From an uncultured Aequorivita sp. (lineage in GTDB: Bacteria > Bacteroidota > Bacteroidia > Flavobacteriales > Flavobacteriaceae): DNA of 39,071 nucleotides. The translations under genes were made by a program, and so were the position numbers. Position 1 is the first letter of the stretch, and each line of letters starts with the position of its first letter. Shown here piece after piece: positions 14,711-23,341 of this stretch. The stretch lies in contig CAKZLK010000049.1 of the NCBI GenBank assembly GCA_937125455.1, forward strand, positions 1-39,071, in the 5' to 3' direction. The notes below the pieces were generated by a model that saw only the letters and a program-made list of their open reading frames with translations, made no database searches and was not told the DNA's origin.

Positions 14711-16147
14711 TTATTTTTTCAACCAATTTCCAGAAAAATCACAATCCTGATAATCTTGATTGATGCTAATATACGTATCTTTTATTTTCTCGTTTTGCCA
14801 CTTGTTGATTACTTTGATCTGCTTTTCGCGAAGCGCCAACTGTTTGATTCGTTCATAATCTTTGGCATAATCAGCTTTATGCTCTGGATATTTTTTGGTG
14901 ACAGTAAGTATTTTTAAACTGCTTTTTCCTGTACGGTCACGGTCTGTAAATACTTTAGAAACTTCACCTTCTTTCAAATTATAAACCTGTGCACTAAGGG
15001 TCGGATCCATTTTTGTAAGATCGAATTTAGTATCGAAAGTAACTGGGTTTATAAGTTGTCCCCCATTGTTTCGCGTTTCTTTATCGTCAGAATATTTTCG
15101 GGCTGCCTCTGCGAAAGTTATTTCTCCAGAATCAATTTGTGATTTTATATCTTCTATTTTTTTCTGCGCAGCATCTATAGATTCTTGAGAAACATCCGGG
15201 AACATAAGTATATGGCGAACGTCAACTTCTTGTCCGCGAATTTTTTCAACATAAAGAATATGGTATCCAAATTCAGTTTCAAAAGGTTCACTTATTTCGC
15301 CTTCCAAAAGTGAAAATGCCTGATCCTTAAATTCCTTTGCCCAAGGCGAGTCTCTTTTCACGCCGGTGTAAAGCCCACCTTTGGAAGCAGAACCGGGATC
15401 TTTGGAATACAGTACTGCTTTAGTAGCGAAGCTAGCGCCATTGTCTATTATATCAGCACGAATTGCATTTAGTTTTGCAATAACTTCATCTTTTGCTTTT
15501 TGAGTTATTTCGGGATCTATTACTACTTGTGCAACTTCTATTTCAGCTCCAAAAACAGGACGATCTTCTTCTGGAATAGAAAAGAAAAAGGTTCTCACCT
15601 CTTCTGGTGTTATTTCAACTTTTTCTATGACTTTTTGCTGCATCAAACTTGCAAGTTTAATGTTTTTGTTAGCTTCAAAAAGCTCTGATCTAAGCTGTGC
15701 TAAATTGTCTTTTCTATAATAAGCTGCTACTTTTTCCTCGCTTCCAAGTTCACTAATCATATATTGTATTTGCTGGTCTATCATCCCGTTGATTTCAGCA
15801 TCTGCCACCACAAGACTGTCTTGTTTAGCTTGATGGGCATAGAGTTTATCTTCCATCAATTTACCCATCAATTGGCAACGGGTTATATCTTCTGTTGATA
15901 TTCCTTGTGATTGCATTTCAACATAGGCTTTGTCAATATCACTGTCAAGAATAACATATTCACCTACAACGGCACTTACGCCTTCGGCTTTATACCTTTT
16001 GAAAGGCTTTAGCGTATCCCGCTGCATAACTTGCTGTACCACAAGCGAATCATTACTTTTCACAACTCCAGTACTATCTGGCTCCAATACCGTTTGCGCT
16101 TGCAAAACGGCAGTTGAAAATAGCAATACCAATAAAAATTTATTCAT
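14711..16147 (-). CDS. SurA-like parvulin peptidyl-prolyl isomerase
   Basis: 478 residues. Signal peptide MNKFLLVLLFSTAVLQAQ. The N-terminal SurA-type chaperone region (about 50-185) is followed by two parvulin domains (about 190-300 and 305-405). Each has the family pattern: SKGGLYTG..., FGYHILYV in the first; VRHILMF and NNGGQL in the second. It is expected to help outer-membrane protein folding in the periplasm. An in-frame start 36 nt upstream would put extra residues before the signal peptide, so the ATG at 16147 is preferred; this overlaps the preceding gene by 8 nt. It is the third of three related genes in a row. Confidence 0.9.
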   Translation of the reverse strand: MNKFLLVLLFSTAVLQAQTVLEPDSTGVVKSNDSLVVQQVMQRDTLKPFKRYKAEGVSAVVGEYVILDSDIDKAYVEMQSQGISTEDITRCQLMGKLMEDKLYAHQAKQDSLVVADAEINGMIDQQIQYMISELGSEEKVAAYYRKDNLAQLRSELFEANKNIKLASLMQQKVIEKVEITPEEVRTFFFSIPEEDRPVFGAEIEVAQVVIDPEITQKAKDEVIAKLNAIRADIIDNGASFATKAVLYSKDPGSASKGGLYTGVKRDSPWAKEFKDQAFSLLEGEISEPFETEFGYHILYVEKIRGQEVDVRHILMFPDVSQESIDAAQKKIEDIKSQIDSGEITFAEAARKYSDDKETRNNGGQLINPVTFDTKFDLTKMDPTLSAQVYNLKEGEVSKVFTDRDRTGKSSLKILTVTKKYPEHKADYAKDYERIKQLALREKQIKVINKWQNEKIKDTYISINQDYQDCDFSGNWLKK

Positions 16148-16997
16148 TTTTATAGATTTCAAAATTATTTGTTTCAATAGCATCTTTTGTAATATCTGTT
16201 TCTAATTTTTTTATAAGTTCCAGCTTTCTTTTGTTCAATATGATTTGCTTCAAAGTGGGCTTAACGTAGGAAAGTGGTGCTGTATCATTGGGATTGAGCA
16301 CGTTTTCAATTTTGATCAAATATACTCCTAATGAATCTTGCAATTGTGCAAAATTGGATTTTTTTAACACTTGCTCGTTATTCCCTCTCAATACTGGCAA
16401 AGCGTTGAGTAAAATATCTTTTTTTATCCATACCGAATCATTGAAATTTGAAGAGACAAACTGATAATCCTGGCTATTAAGAGATTTCCTGTCTTTTTCA
16501 TTGTAACGGTTCAATTTTTCCCTTACAGATGCAAGTCCGCCATAATTTAAAGGAAGTTTTACATAACGAAGCTTTAAGAGTAAATCTCGCTGTTTGAAGT
16601 TTTCTTTATTTTCCTCGTAAAATTGCTGATATTCCTGTTCGCTAATAACACTATCCAACTGTTTGTCTACAATTACATTTTTATAGGCTTCAGTCAATAA
16701 GTCATTTTTATATTCCTGAACCAGTTTGTCAAATTGCTCTAATTTTTCAGCGGTAAGATTTATTTTCGCCTGGTCTATAAGCAGTTGCTGGGTTGCCCAA
16801 CGGTTTATGTAATTGTTTACAATAAGTGTACTGTCTTCCGGCGAAGTGTTTTCAGAAATAAGTTTTGAAATGTCTTCTTTATATAAAAAACTGTTGTTGA
16901 CACGTGCAATTGTATCTTGCCCAATATCCTGCTTAAAATAATCACAGGAAACAAATAAGGCACAACAAATTATTATATAAAGAAAATATTTAATCAC
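16140..16997 (-). CDS. SurA-N-like lipoprotein, parvulin domain degenerate
   Basis: 285 residues. Lipoprotein signal ending LFVSC (Cys at about residue 19). The middle resembles the SurA N-terminal helical chaperone module (YINRWATQQLLIDQAKINL, NDLLTEAYKNVIVDKQLD). After residue 130 there is a parvulin-sized region, but the usual GG-xLG and FGYHI motifs are missing; only VYLIKIENV recalls the final strand. It may be a chaperone without isomerase activity. Its start overlaps the end of the upstream gene by 4 nt, and its end overlaps the downstream gene by 8 nt, so the three are translationally coupled. Confidence 0.75.
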   Translation of the reverse strand: MIKYFLYIIICCALFVSCDYFKQDIGQDTIARVNNSFLYKEDISKLISENTSPEDSTLIVNNYINRWATQQLLIDQAKINLTAEKLEQFDKLVQEYKNDLLTEAYKNVIVDKQLDSVISEQEYQQFYEENKENFKQRDLLLKLRYVKLPLNYGGLASVREKLNRYNEKDRKSLNSQDYQFVSSNFNDSVWIKKDILLNALPVLRGNNEQVLKKSNFAQLQDSLGVYLIKIENVLNPNDTAPLSYVKPTLKQIILNKRKLELIKKLETDITKDAIETNNFEIYKNE

Positions 16998-18949
16998 TTC
17001 AATTGTCTCTTAACGTGCTTCAAGGCTTTTTTATTAACCTCTACTTTATATTTTGAATGTAAGCTATCCATCCAAGAAGCTTCAAGGTCGTTTTGGTAGT
17101 TGCTCAATACTTTTCCTTTCACATCTTCCAATGATTTTGGACCGGGAGCAATAACTTCCTTGATATTTACAACTACAAATGAATCATTGCTTGGATATAT
17201 AGTTGAAATTCCTTTCTTAATTTCAATATTTTGGGGAAGTTCGCGTTGGTCTACTTCAAAAACACCCGGTGTAATCAGCACATTAACCGTATTATCTGTG
17301 TTTAGAGCAGTTTTAATTTCTTCGGAAGTTTTTCCTTCACCCAACATTTTTTGAACCTGTTTCGCAAGAATTTCTGAAGTGGCCGAATAGATATCAGCAT
17401 CTACTCGCTGTTTCCATTGGTAATTTTGTTTTGTTTTATTGTAATATTCCTTAATACCAATAGAATCGTTTTTCCCTTTTTGCCAAATATTTTTGTCCAT
17501 AACATCGAAAATTAAAAGGCCATCACGATATTCGTTTAGTATAGCTGCATAATCTTCGTTTTCGAACTCAAGCTTTTCTTTAAAATAATCTTTTAGCGCC
17601 TCTGTTTCAAATTCATCATAAAAATCTACCAAAAGGGCCTCTTTCTGCTTATAGGGTCTCGTTGTTCTTTGACGCTCTTCTATATATTTTGCAAAATCTG
17701 AAAAAGTTGATTTTTTTTCGCCAACAGTAAATAGGATTTTATCTTCATCTGCAGAAATTGGGGTCATGACCCATCTTCTTTTCAATATATCATCGCCCAA
17801 ATAAGTATCAAAAAACGGCAAGTAGCTTTCGCCTTTTTTAAAGCCGTATTTATCCTTGATTTTTTTGTTGATAGCGCTCGTAACAATTTTAGATCGGTCG
17901 CCCTCATTCACTTTTTTCTCAAGCTCTTCTCTTTGTTGATCGAAAGTTTCCATTGGAAGTTTTTCATTCAAACGGATAATGTGCCAGCCAAAATCAGTTT
18001 TTATTGGTTTACTCAAATCGCCAGGGTTTTTAAGAGCGTAAGCTGCATCCTCAAATTCTGGGGCGCGAAGATCACCTTTAGTAAAGGGCTTCAATTTCCC
18101 TCCTAATACAGCTGAGTTTTTATCATCGGAAAATTGCTTTGCTAGGCTCTCAAAAGATTCGCCCTGTTTAAGCATTGTGTAAATTTCATTGATCCGCTCT
18201 TCTGGGTTGAAAGTACGTGTCCCTTTTTTATCAGAAATCATTATATGTGAAACTGAAATTTTTGGCAATCGAGCTCTTTTGTCGTTAATTTTTAAAATAT
18301 GGTAACCAAAGCTGGTACGTACAATATCTGAAATTTCACCAACCTTAGTATTATACGCAGCATTTTCAAAAGGATAAACCATATTAAATACTGAAAAATA
18401 GCCTAAGTCGCCTCCACTCTCTTTCGCTCCGGGTTCTTCGGAATAGGTTTTTGCAAGCTTCGAAAAGTCTTCACCTTTCAATGCTTTTTCACGAATGGTC
18501 TTTATTTTTGTGTATGCAGCCAATGTATCCTGCGGTAATGCTTCGTAATCAACACGAATCAAAATATGTGATGCATCTATATCTTCCTTGCCACGCTCAT
18601 ATGCTTCTTTGGCAAGTTCTTCGGTAACTTTGTCTTCAAAAAGGTAATTTCTTGAAAGTTGATCCCTGTATTTTGAAAATTCTTTTTTGTAATTTTCTTC
18701 TTTATCAAGGCCTTGTGCTTGCGCTTCAGCAATCTTCAGTTTATAGTCTATAAAAAGCTTTAAGTAGCCGTCTATGTCCTTTTGAGAATCATCCTGGACA
18801 AGGTCGAGGTTTTTCTTATAAACACGCTCAAATTCACTTGAATAAACGGGTTTACCGTCTATGGTCATCAATACTTCTTTTTTATTTTGTGAAAAAACTG
18901 TTGTGGCACTCAAAAAGGCCAAAAAGCATACGGTAAGAAAATTTTTCAT
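16994..18949 (-). CDS. Large peptidyl-prolyl isomerase, two parvulin domains (SurA/PrsA-like)
   Basis: 651 residues. Signal peptide MKNFLTVCFLAFLSATTVFSQ. A helical N-terminal segment is followed by two tandem parvulin domains: the first from ASHILIRVDY through SGGDLGYFS to FGYHILKIND (about 120-225), the second from VSHIMISD through LGGKLKPF to FGWHIIRLNE (about 230-335). The C-terminal 300 residues are a less conserved helical region. It is a periplasmic folding factor, first gene of the SurA-related operon. On the minus strand a TAnnTTTG match (plus-strand CAAAAATA at 18984-18991) lies about 35 nt upstream and is the likely -7 element; no well-spaced TTG accompanies it. Confidence 0.9.
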   Translation of the reverse strand: MKNFLTVCFLAFLSATTVFSQNKKEVLMTIDGKPVYSSEFERVYKKNLDLVQDDSQKDIDGYLKLFIDYKLKIAEAQAQGLDKEENYKKEFSKYRDQLSRNYLFEDKVTEELAKEAYERGKEDIDASHILIRVDYEALPQDTLAAYTKIKTIREKALKGEDFSKLAKTYSEEPGAKESGGDLGYFSVFNMVYPFENAAYNTKVGEISDIVRTSFGYHILKINDKRARLPKISVSHIMISDKKGTRTFNPEERINEIYTMLKQGESFESLAKQFSDDKNSAVLGGKLKPFTKGDLRAPEFEDAAYALKNPGDLSKPIKTDFGWHIIRLNEKLPMETFDQQREELEKKVNEGDRSKIVTSAINKKIKDKYGFKKGESYLPFFDTYLGDDILKRRWVMTPISADEDKILFTVGEKKSTFSDFAKYIEERQRTTRPYKQKEALLVDFYDEFETEALKDYFKEKLEFENEDYAAILNEYRDGLLIFDVMDKNIWQKGKNDSIGIKEYYNKTKQNYQWKQRVDADIYSATSEILAKQVQKMLGEGKTSEEIKTALNTDNTVNVLITPGVFEVDQRELPQNIEIKKGISTIYPSNDSFVVVNIKEVIAPGPKSLEDVKGKVLSNYQNDLEASWMDSLHSKYKVEVNKKALKHVKRQLK

Positions 18950-19160
18950 CTTTATTGAATATTTATTTTTTAATGAAGCGAGGCAAAAATAACAAAAAGC
19001 TACGGGAACTTATGTCAGAAAAGCAAACGAATTTAATATAAATATAGTGTTGCCCTTTTTTAAAAAGATTCATAAAACCCGTAACTTGCAACAACTTTTA
19101 AGATTATTGAATCTATATTCTTTTTAAAAACAAAATGGCCGGCGCTAATACAGAATCTAA

Positions 19161-19403
19161 ATGACTGAAAGAGTAAAACTTATATGGGACTTTCGCGGTC
19201 CAAACGCAAAGCACATTGCAGCCCATCACGCAAAACACCTTTCGGAATTTGCTATTTCGGAAAACCTCCAAAACACAGTTAAAGGCCATGAAGAAATTAC
19301 ACCAGTACATCATATTGCTTTTTTGGTAGTTGAGAAAAATTTGATGAATCAATTAAGGGAAACCCTGAAACCCACTCGTGGACAAATCTATGATGAATTG
19401 TAA
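19161..19403 (+). CDS. Small conserved histidine-rich protein of unknown function
   Basis: 80 residues, beginning MTERVKLIWDFRGPNA. I recall similar short proteins with the VKLIWDFRGP start in flavobacteria, but no function. There is no signal peptide or membrane segment. Seven histidines fall in three clusters (residues 18-26 with HH, a single one near 43, and HH near 50), which could suggest metal binding, but no known motif is matched. It lies between the divergent SurA operon and the Skp gene and appears monocistronic. The coding call is favoured over the overlapping opposite-strand frames because of this recalled conservation and its balanced amino-acid composition. Confidence 0.6.
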   Translation: MTERVKLIWDFRGPNAKHIAAHHAKHLSEFAISENLQNTVKGHEEITPVHHIAFLVVEKNLMNQLRETLKPTRGQIYDEL

Positions 19404-19617
19404 ATCCTTCTTTCTAAAATGCTTTAAATACCCGAACCACAGTAATCCGAAGCTGACAAGGTATTCACTAGGCCTCTGAAAGCGAGTCAGGCTTTTGAAA
19501 ACCAAAGGAATGCCTAAAATTATACCCAATAATTTTTTATAAACTCTGAAGACAACTCGCTGTTTATTTGCAATATTTATAGTAATATTGCGCATTGAAT
19601 ATTTAAAACAAAAAAAA

Positions 19618-20133
19618 ATGAAATTTCTAAAAATTGCTGTATTCTTTATCAGTCTATCCACTTTCGCTCAAGGAAAAGTGGGCGCTATTGATGTAGAATA
19701 TATCCTTTCTAAAATGCCAGAACTCACAGCTGTTCAAGCCGAATTAGAAACCTACGGAAAACAGCTTGACGTAGACCTCAACAAAAAAATTGACGAATAC
19801 AAAAAACTTGCTGAAGAATATAAAAAAGGCGAAGCTTCTTTTACTGTAGAGCAGAAAAAGGAAAAGCAAACCGCCATGATGAATTTGGAAGCTGACATCC
19901 AAAAATTTCAGCAAAATGGCGCCAAATTAATGGAAATCAAACAACAGGAAGCCCTTAAGCCACTTTACAAAAAAATAGGCGATGCCTTAGATAAAATAGC
20001 CAAAGCGCAAAACTACACCCAGGTAATGCAGACCACTCAAAATATGGTCTACCTAGACCCAAATTACGATCTTACCGTTCCAATTTTGCAAGAACTCGGA
20101 ATTACCATAACTCCTGAAGAAGAAGGGAAATAA
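19618..20133 (+). CDS. OmpH/Skp-family periplasmic chaperone
   Basis: 171 residues. Signal peptide MKFLKIAVFFISLSTFAQ, then GKVGAIDVEYILSKMPE, the typical OmpH/Skp opening, and a long charged coiled-coil region (about 45-120) forming the tentacles of the trimer. The end, YLDPNYDLTVPILQELGI, matches the DLT..VL..LG ending of flavobacterial members. It should hold unfolded outer-membrane proteins in the periplasm, which fits the neighbouring SurA-related genes. An in-frame non-ATG start at 19588 would add residues before the signal peptide, so 19618 is chosen. The 213 nt before it hold no convincing gene. Confidence 0.9.
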   Translation: MKFLKIAVFFISLSTFAQGKVGAIDVEYILSKMPELTAVQAELETYGKQLDVDLNKKIDEYKKLAEEYKKGEASFTVEQKKEKQTAMMNLEADIQKFQQNGAKLMEIKQQEALKPLYKKIGDALDKIAKAQNYTQVMQTTQNMVYLDPNYDLTVPILQELGITITPEEEGK

Positions 20134-20156
20134 CACAGCATTTTCTTTAAAATCAC

Positions 20157-20192
20157 AAAAAACGTGGAGCCATTCGGCATCACGTTTTTTTT
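20157..20192 (+). terminator. Rho-independent terminator after the Skp gene
   Basis: AAAAAACGTG (20157-20166) pairs with CACGTTTTTT (20181-20190). The 14-nt loop contains a further GCC/GGC stem. T-residues continue past the stem. Confidence 0.85.
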
Positions 20193-20244
20193 TAAACAAA
20201 TCTTTTGAAATAGTTATATTTGAAGAAGTTCAGAATTGTTTTTT

Positions 20245-20775
20245 ATGAATCTTCTTAAAAATATTGCAGAAAAAAATAATGGCACTTATACAGAAGAAAT
20301 AATAAAAGAGGCCTTTTCGCCAATTGGAAAATTGATTTATCAGCCTAAAAGTGCATACTTTATGATTGGCAAATCCAAAATTTCAGTTAATCTTAATGAA
20401 GTTGGTGGCGCAATTCCGACAGCGGAACCTTTCAGAATAACACTTCATTTACAAAATAAGAACAAAAACACTTTAGAAATATACCCAGTTTCTTTTTGGG
20501 AACTAATACTTCAAAAGGTTTTTCCTTCAAAGCGCGTAACAATAAAAGAATTCTATATTTTTAAAGGCAATAAGAAATTAATTGATGAATTAAGCACATT
20601 GGGTTCTATTGTCAGTAAATTCAAGAAACAAAGGGTTTACATCCGTATTCCTAAAGGAAATACTTCAAAAATTATCCTTACGCCCGCTAGGGGAATTGCA
20701 AACGAAACAGAATTTGAATACTTTATAGTAATTCTAAAAGCCCTTGAAGAAAAAATAAATTCACATAATGACTAA
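20245..20775 (+). CDS. Hypothetical protein, first of a two-gene module
   Basis: 176 residues, not recognised. No signal peptide or transmembrane helix is evident. The sequence alternates lysine-rich strands (KSKISVNLNEVGG, FRITLHLQNKNKNT) and ends in a helix (FEYFIVILKALEEKI). A perfect TAnnTTTG box (TATATTTG, 20215-20222) lies 23 nt before the ATG at 20245, supporting a real transcript. An in-frame TTG at 20236 is a less likely start. It overlaps the next gene by 8 nt. The two proteins have similar order (beta-rich centre, C-terminal helix), so distant homology between them is possible but unproven. Confidence 0.6.
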   Translation: MNLLKNIAEKNNGTYTEEIIKEAFSPIGKLIYQPKSAYFMIGKSKISVNLNEVGGAIPTAEPFRITLHLQNKNKNTLEIYPVSFWELILQKVFPSKRVTIKEFYIFKGNKKLIDELSTLGSIVSKFKKQRVYIRIPKGNTSKIILTPARGIANETEFEYFIVILKALEEKINSHND

Positions 20776-21181
20776 AAAAATAATTGAAGAAATTCTCCAA
20801 AACCCTTCAGGCATCAAATCTGAGAAAACTAATATTCAAGCTCGAGATTATGTGATTACCTATACTTGGGAAAGGCGAATTCAAATAAAAATAAAACCTG
20901 ATCAACTTTTAATAGAAAAGCCATCTTCTTTCCAAATAAGAAAACTGCCTTTTCCCAGTATTATTTTTCGTTCGCCACAATACAGTTTACGTGGAGCTAA
21001 AACAGCGCTGAGTGAAAATTTACTCTCCAACCAATATACACGAGCCCTACTTTATTTTCCAAATTCAAAGATTATTGGTTACGAAACCCAAATTGCATAT
21101 ACCGCAGAACTCAAGAAAAAAAACAGTGATCAGTTAGAAGTAATACTAAATTATTTTAAATCTTTACTTCTTACCCTTTAG
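20768..21181 (+). CDS. Hypothetical protein, second of a two-gene module
   Basis: 137 residues, not recognised. It starts inside the end of the preceding gene (8-nt overlap), so translation is likely coupled and the products may act together. Features seen: a basic beta-rich centre (ERRIQIKIKPDQ), an RSPQYSLRGA segment and a hydrophobic C-terminal helix ending FKSLLLTL. No secretion signal or known catalytic motif is visible. Base composition matches the surrounding flavobacterial genes. Confidence 0.6.
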   Translation: MTKKIIEEILQNPSGIKSEKTNIQARDYVITYTWERRIQIKIKPDQLLIEKPSSFQIRKLPFPSIIFRSPQYSLRGAKTALSENLLSNQYTRALLYFPNSKIIGYETQIAYTAELKKKNSDQLEVILNYFKSLLLTL

Positions 21182-21205
21182 ACAAAACTGTTTTTCATCT
21201 CAAAT

Positions 21206-21236
21206 AGAAAAAGCACCAGATAAATCCAGTGCTTCT
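21206..21236 (-). terminator. Terminator of guaB
   Basis: AAGCAC (21211-21216) pairs with GTGCTT (21229-21234), with further pairing GAT/ATC inside the loop. On the minus strand a T-run follows (A-tract 21208-21212). It lies about 30 nt after the guaB stop and 25 nt after the convergent hypothetical gene, which it may also serve weakly. Confidence 0.75.
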
Positions 21237-21265
21237 TCTAAAATTATTTTTAATGTTTTTATTTT

Positions 21266-22738
21266 TTATCTACTATAATTCGGTGCCTCTTTTGTAATCG
21301 TTACGTCATGAGGATGACTTTCTGCAATTCCTGAAAAAGTAATTTTTACAAACTTGCCGTTTTCTTTCAAGGTCTCAATGTCCTTAGCTCCGCAATAGCC
21401 CATTCCAGCTCTTAATCCACCAATAAACTGTGTCATACTTTCCACCAATTCACCTTTGTACGGCACACGCCCAACAATTCCTTCGGGAACAAGTTTTTTA
21501 ATATCATCTTCAACATCTTGGAAATAGCGGTCTTTGGAACCTTGTTTCATCGCTTCCACAGAACCCATTCCGCGATAGGATTTGAATTTTCTTCCTTCGT
21601 AAATAATAGTTTCTCCTGGAGACTCCTTTGTTCCTGCCAACAGCGAACCAAGCATTACGCAATCCGCTCCAGCAGCAATAGCTTTTGGAATATCGCCGGT
21701 ATAGCGAATTCCGCCGTCTGCAATCACTGGAACCCCACTACCTTTTAGCGCTGCAGCGACTTCCAATACTGCCGAAAACTGTGGAAAACCAACTCCTGCA
21801 ACAACACGTGTTGTACAAATAGAACCCGGTCCAATACCAACTTTTACTGCATCTGCTCCAGCTTCAACCAAATATTTTGCGGCATCAGCTGTAGCAATGT
21901 TTCCAACAACAACATCGAGTTCTGGAAACCTTTGTTTTACTTTTTTCAAAACTTCAACAACACCTTTGGTGTGGCCATGAGCAGTGTCAATTATCACTGC
22001 ATCAATCTGTGCGTTTACCAACGCCTCAGCTCTTTCCACTGCATCGGCGGTTACACCAAGTGCGGCTGCAACACGAAGTCTGCCGTACTGATCCTTGTTT
22101 GCAATAGGTTTCTGTGTAAGCTTTGTAATATCTCTAAATGTAATAAGCCCCAAAAGCTTTCCGTCATCGCTTACTACAGGTAGTTTCTCAATTTTGTTCT
22201 GCTGAAGGATTATTTCGGCCTCTTTTAAAGAAGTGCCCTGTGCAACTGTAACCAGGTTCTCCGAAGTCATTACCTCGTGAAGTTGGCGTGTCAAATCTTT
22301 CTCAAAACGAAGGTCACGATTGGTTACAATCCCTATCAGTTTTCCCGCATCATCAATAATTGGAATTCCTCCAATACTGTACTCACGCATAGTTTTTTGG
22401 GCATCGCCAACCGTATTATCTTTTTTCAAGGTAACAGGATCAATAATCATCCCACTTTCGGCACGCTTCACTTTTCGAACTTCGGCAGCTTGCTGCTCAA
22501 TGGTCATATTTTTGTGAAGTACCCCAATTCCGCCTTCACGTGCAATAGCAATAGCCATAGCACTTTCTGTAACAGTATCCATTGCTGCGGAAACAATAGG
22601 AACGTTTAGCGTAATATTTCGTGAAAACTTAGTGGCGATGGAAACCTCGCGAGGTAGAACATCTGAATATGCGGGTACTAAAAGTACGTCGTCATAAGTA
22701 AGTCCTTCTCCTAGAATTTTGTTATCGTGTGCAGTCAT
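21266..22738 (-). CDS. guaB: IMP dehydrogenase
   Basis: 490 residues. It oxidises IMP to XMP with NAD+, the committed step to GMP. The order is an N-terminal barrel part ([18 protein letters not shown]), two CBS domains (about residues 95-205), then the rest of the barrel. The catalytic-cysteine loop is [13 protein letters not shown], and the flap and K+ site follow ([22 protein letters not shown]). The length is canonical. A TAnnTTTG match on the minus strand lies at 22793-22800, about 55 nt upstream, and a tandem 9-bp repeat lies in the leader. Confidence 0.97.
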   Translation of the reverse strand: MTAHDNKILGEGLTYDDVLLVPAYSDVLPREVSIATKFSRNITLNVPIVSAAMDTVTESAMAIAIAREGGIGVLHKNMTIEQQAAEVRKVKRAESGMIIDPVTLKKDNTVGDAQKTMREYSIGGIPIIDDAGKLIGIVTNRDLRFEKDLTRQLHEVMTSENLVTVAQGTSLKEAEIILQQNKIEKLPVVSDDGKLLGLITFRDITKLTQKPIANKDQYGRLRVAAALGVTADAVERAEALVNAQIDAVIIDTAHGHTKGVVEVLKKVKQRFPELDVVVGNIATADAAKYLVEAGADAVKVGIGPGSICTTRVVAGVGFPQFSAVLEVAAALKGSGVPVIADGGIRYTGDIPKAIAAGADCVMLGSLLAGTKESPGETIIYEGRKFKSYRGMGSVEAMKQGSKDRYFQDVEDDIKKLVPEGIVGRVPYKGELVESMTQFIGGLRAGMGYCGAKDIETLKENGKFVKITFSGIAESHPHDVTITKEAPNYSR

Positions 22739-22753
22739 TGCAATTAAATTAAC

Positions 22754-22800
22754 TTCCGAAAGTTCCGAAAGTGATTAAGGATTAATTGCGTGCAAATGTA
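22754..22800 (-). promoter_or_regulatory. guaB -7 element and tandem leader repeat
   Basis: The plus strand reads CAAATGTA at 22793-22800, which is TACATTTG (TAnnTTTG) toward guaB; no well-spaced TTG was found. Between it and the start are two tandem copies of TTCCGAAAG (22754-22762 and 22763-22771), each nearly self-complementary with its flanks, in the predicted leader. Confidence 0.5.
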
Positions 22801-22859
22801 CTATAAATTCTTTAGTAATATACTTTTGAAAGCGGTTAAACTTTAAGGAGACAATATGT

Positions 22860-23339
22860 TTACTTTGAAGAAACTTCCAATTGATGTTTGTATTGAAGTC
22901 TTGCCAAACCAGCCCATTGAAGCAATAATTTTTTATCATCCTCAGTAAGGTTGCCGTGAATAATAGTATAGGATTGCAATGGCATCTCATCTTTCTCTAC
23001 CATTTCAACGAATTCTTCCAGTTTGTGCTCTTTCTTTTTGATGGTATAATTATTCCAATCTGAAAAATTCAAATGTTTTTTTCCATCTTCAATATGCTCA
23101 TCTAACCAAAATGAAATAGGCGCTATTTCCGAATACCAAGGATATTGAGTCTGATTACTGTGACAATCATAACAACTTTCCTTTAAAATAGATGCCACTT
23201 TTTCTGAAGGTTTGGTTTCAGCTTCAAAAGAAGCAACACTTTTGTAACCTTCATTGTTTTTTTCTGGACGTATAAACTGAATGGCTACTAACGCAATAAG
23301 TGCCAAGATGAGAACGATTTTTATAACTCTTTTAACCAT
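22860..23339 (-). CDS. Haem-binding-domain membrane-anchored protein
   Basis: 159 residues. An N-terminal hydrophobic anchor (VIKIVLILALIALVAIQFI) is followed by a periplasmic domain with a single CxxCH haem motif, ESCYDCHSNQT. Just after it comes YPWYSEIAPISFWLDEHIEDGKKHLNFSDW, the characteristic pattern of the Haem_bd family of Bacteroidota. It likely carries a c-type haem, with electron transfer or sensing as possible roles; the partner is unknown. It starts 2 nt after the upstream 5'-nucleotidase stop, so the two share a transcript. Confidence 0.85.
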   Translation of the reverse strand: MVKRVIKIVLILALIALVAIQFIRPEKNNEGYKSVASFEAETKPSEKVASILKESCYDCHSNQTQYPWYSEIAPISFWLDEHIEDGKKHLNFSDWNNYTIKKKEHKLEEFVEMVEKDEMPLQSYTIIHGNLTEDDKKLLLQWAGLARLQYKHQLEVSSK

Positions 23340-23341
23340 TG

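Noticed and set aside
19353-19661. Minus-strand open frame of 102 codons across the gap before the Skp gene
   Set aside because: It overlaps the ends of two better-supported plus-strand genes, has a biased composition rich in F, K and R, and shows no recognisable motif.
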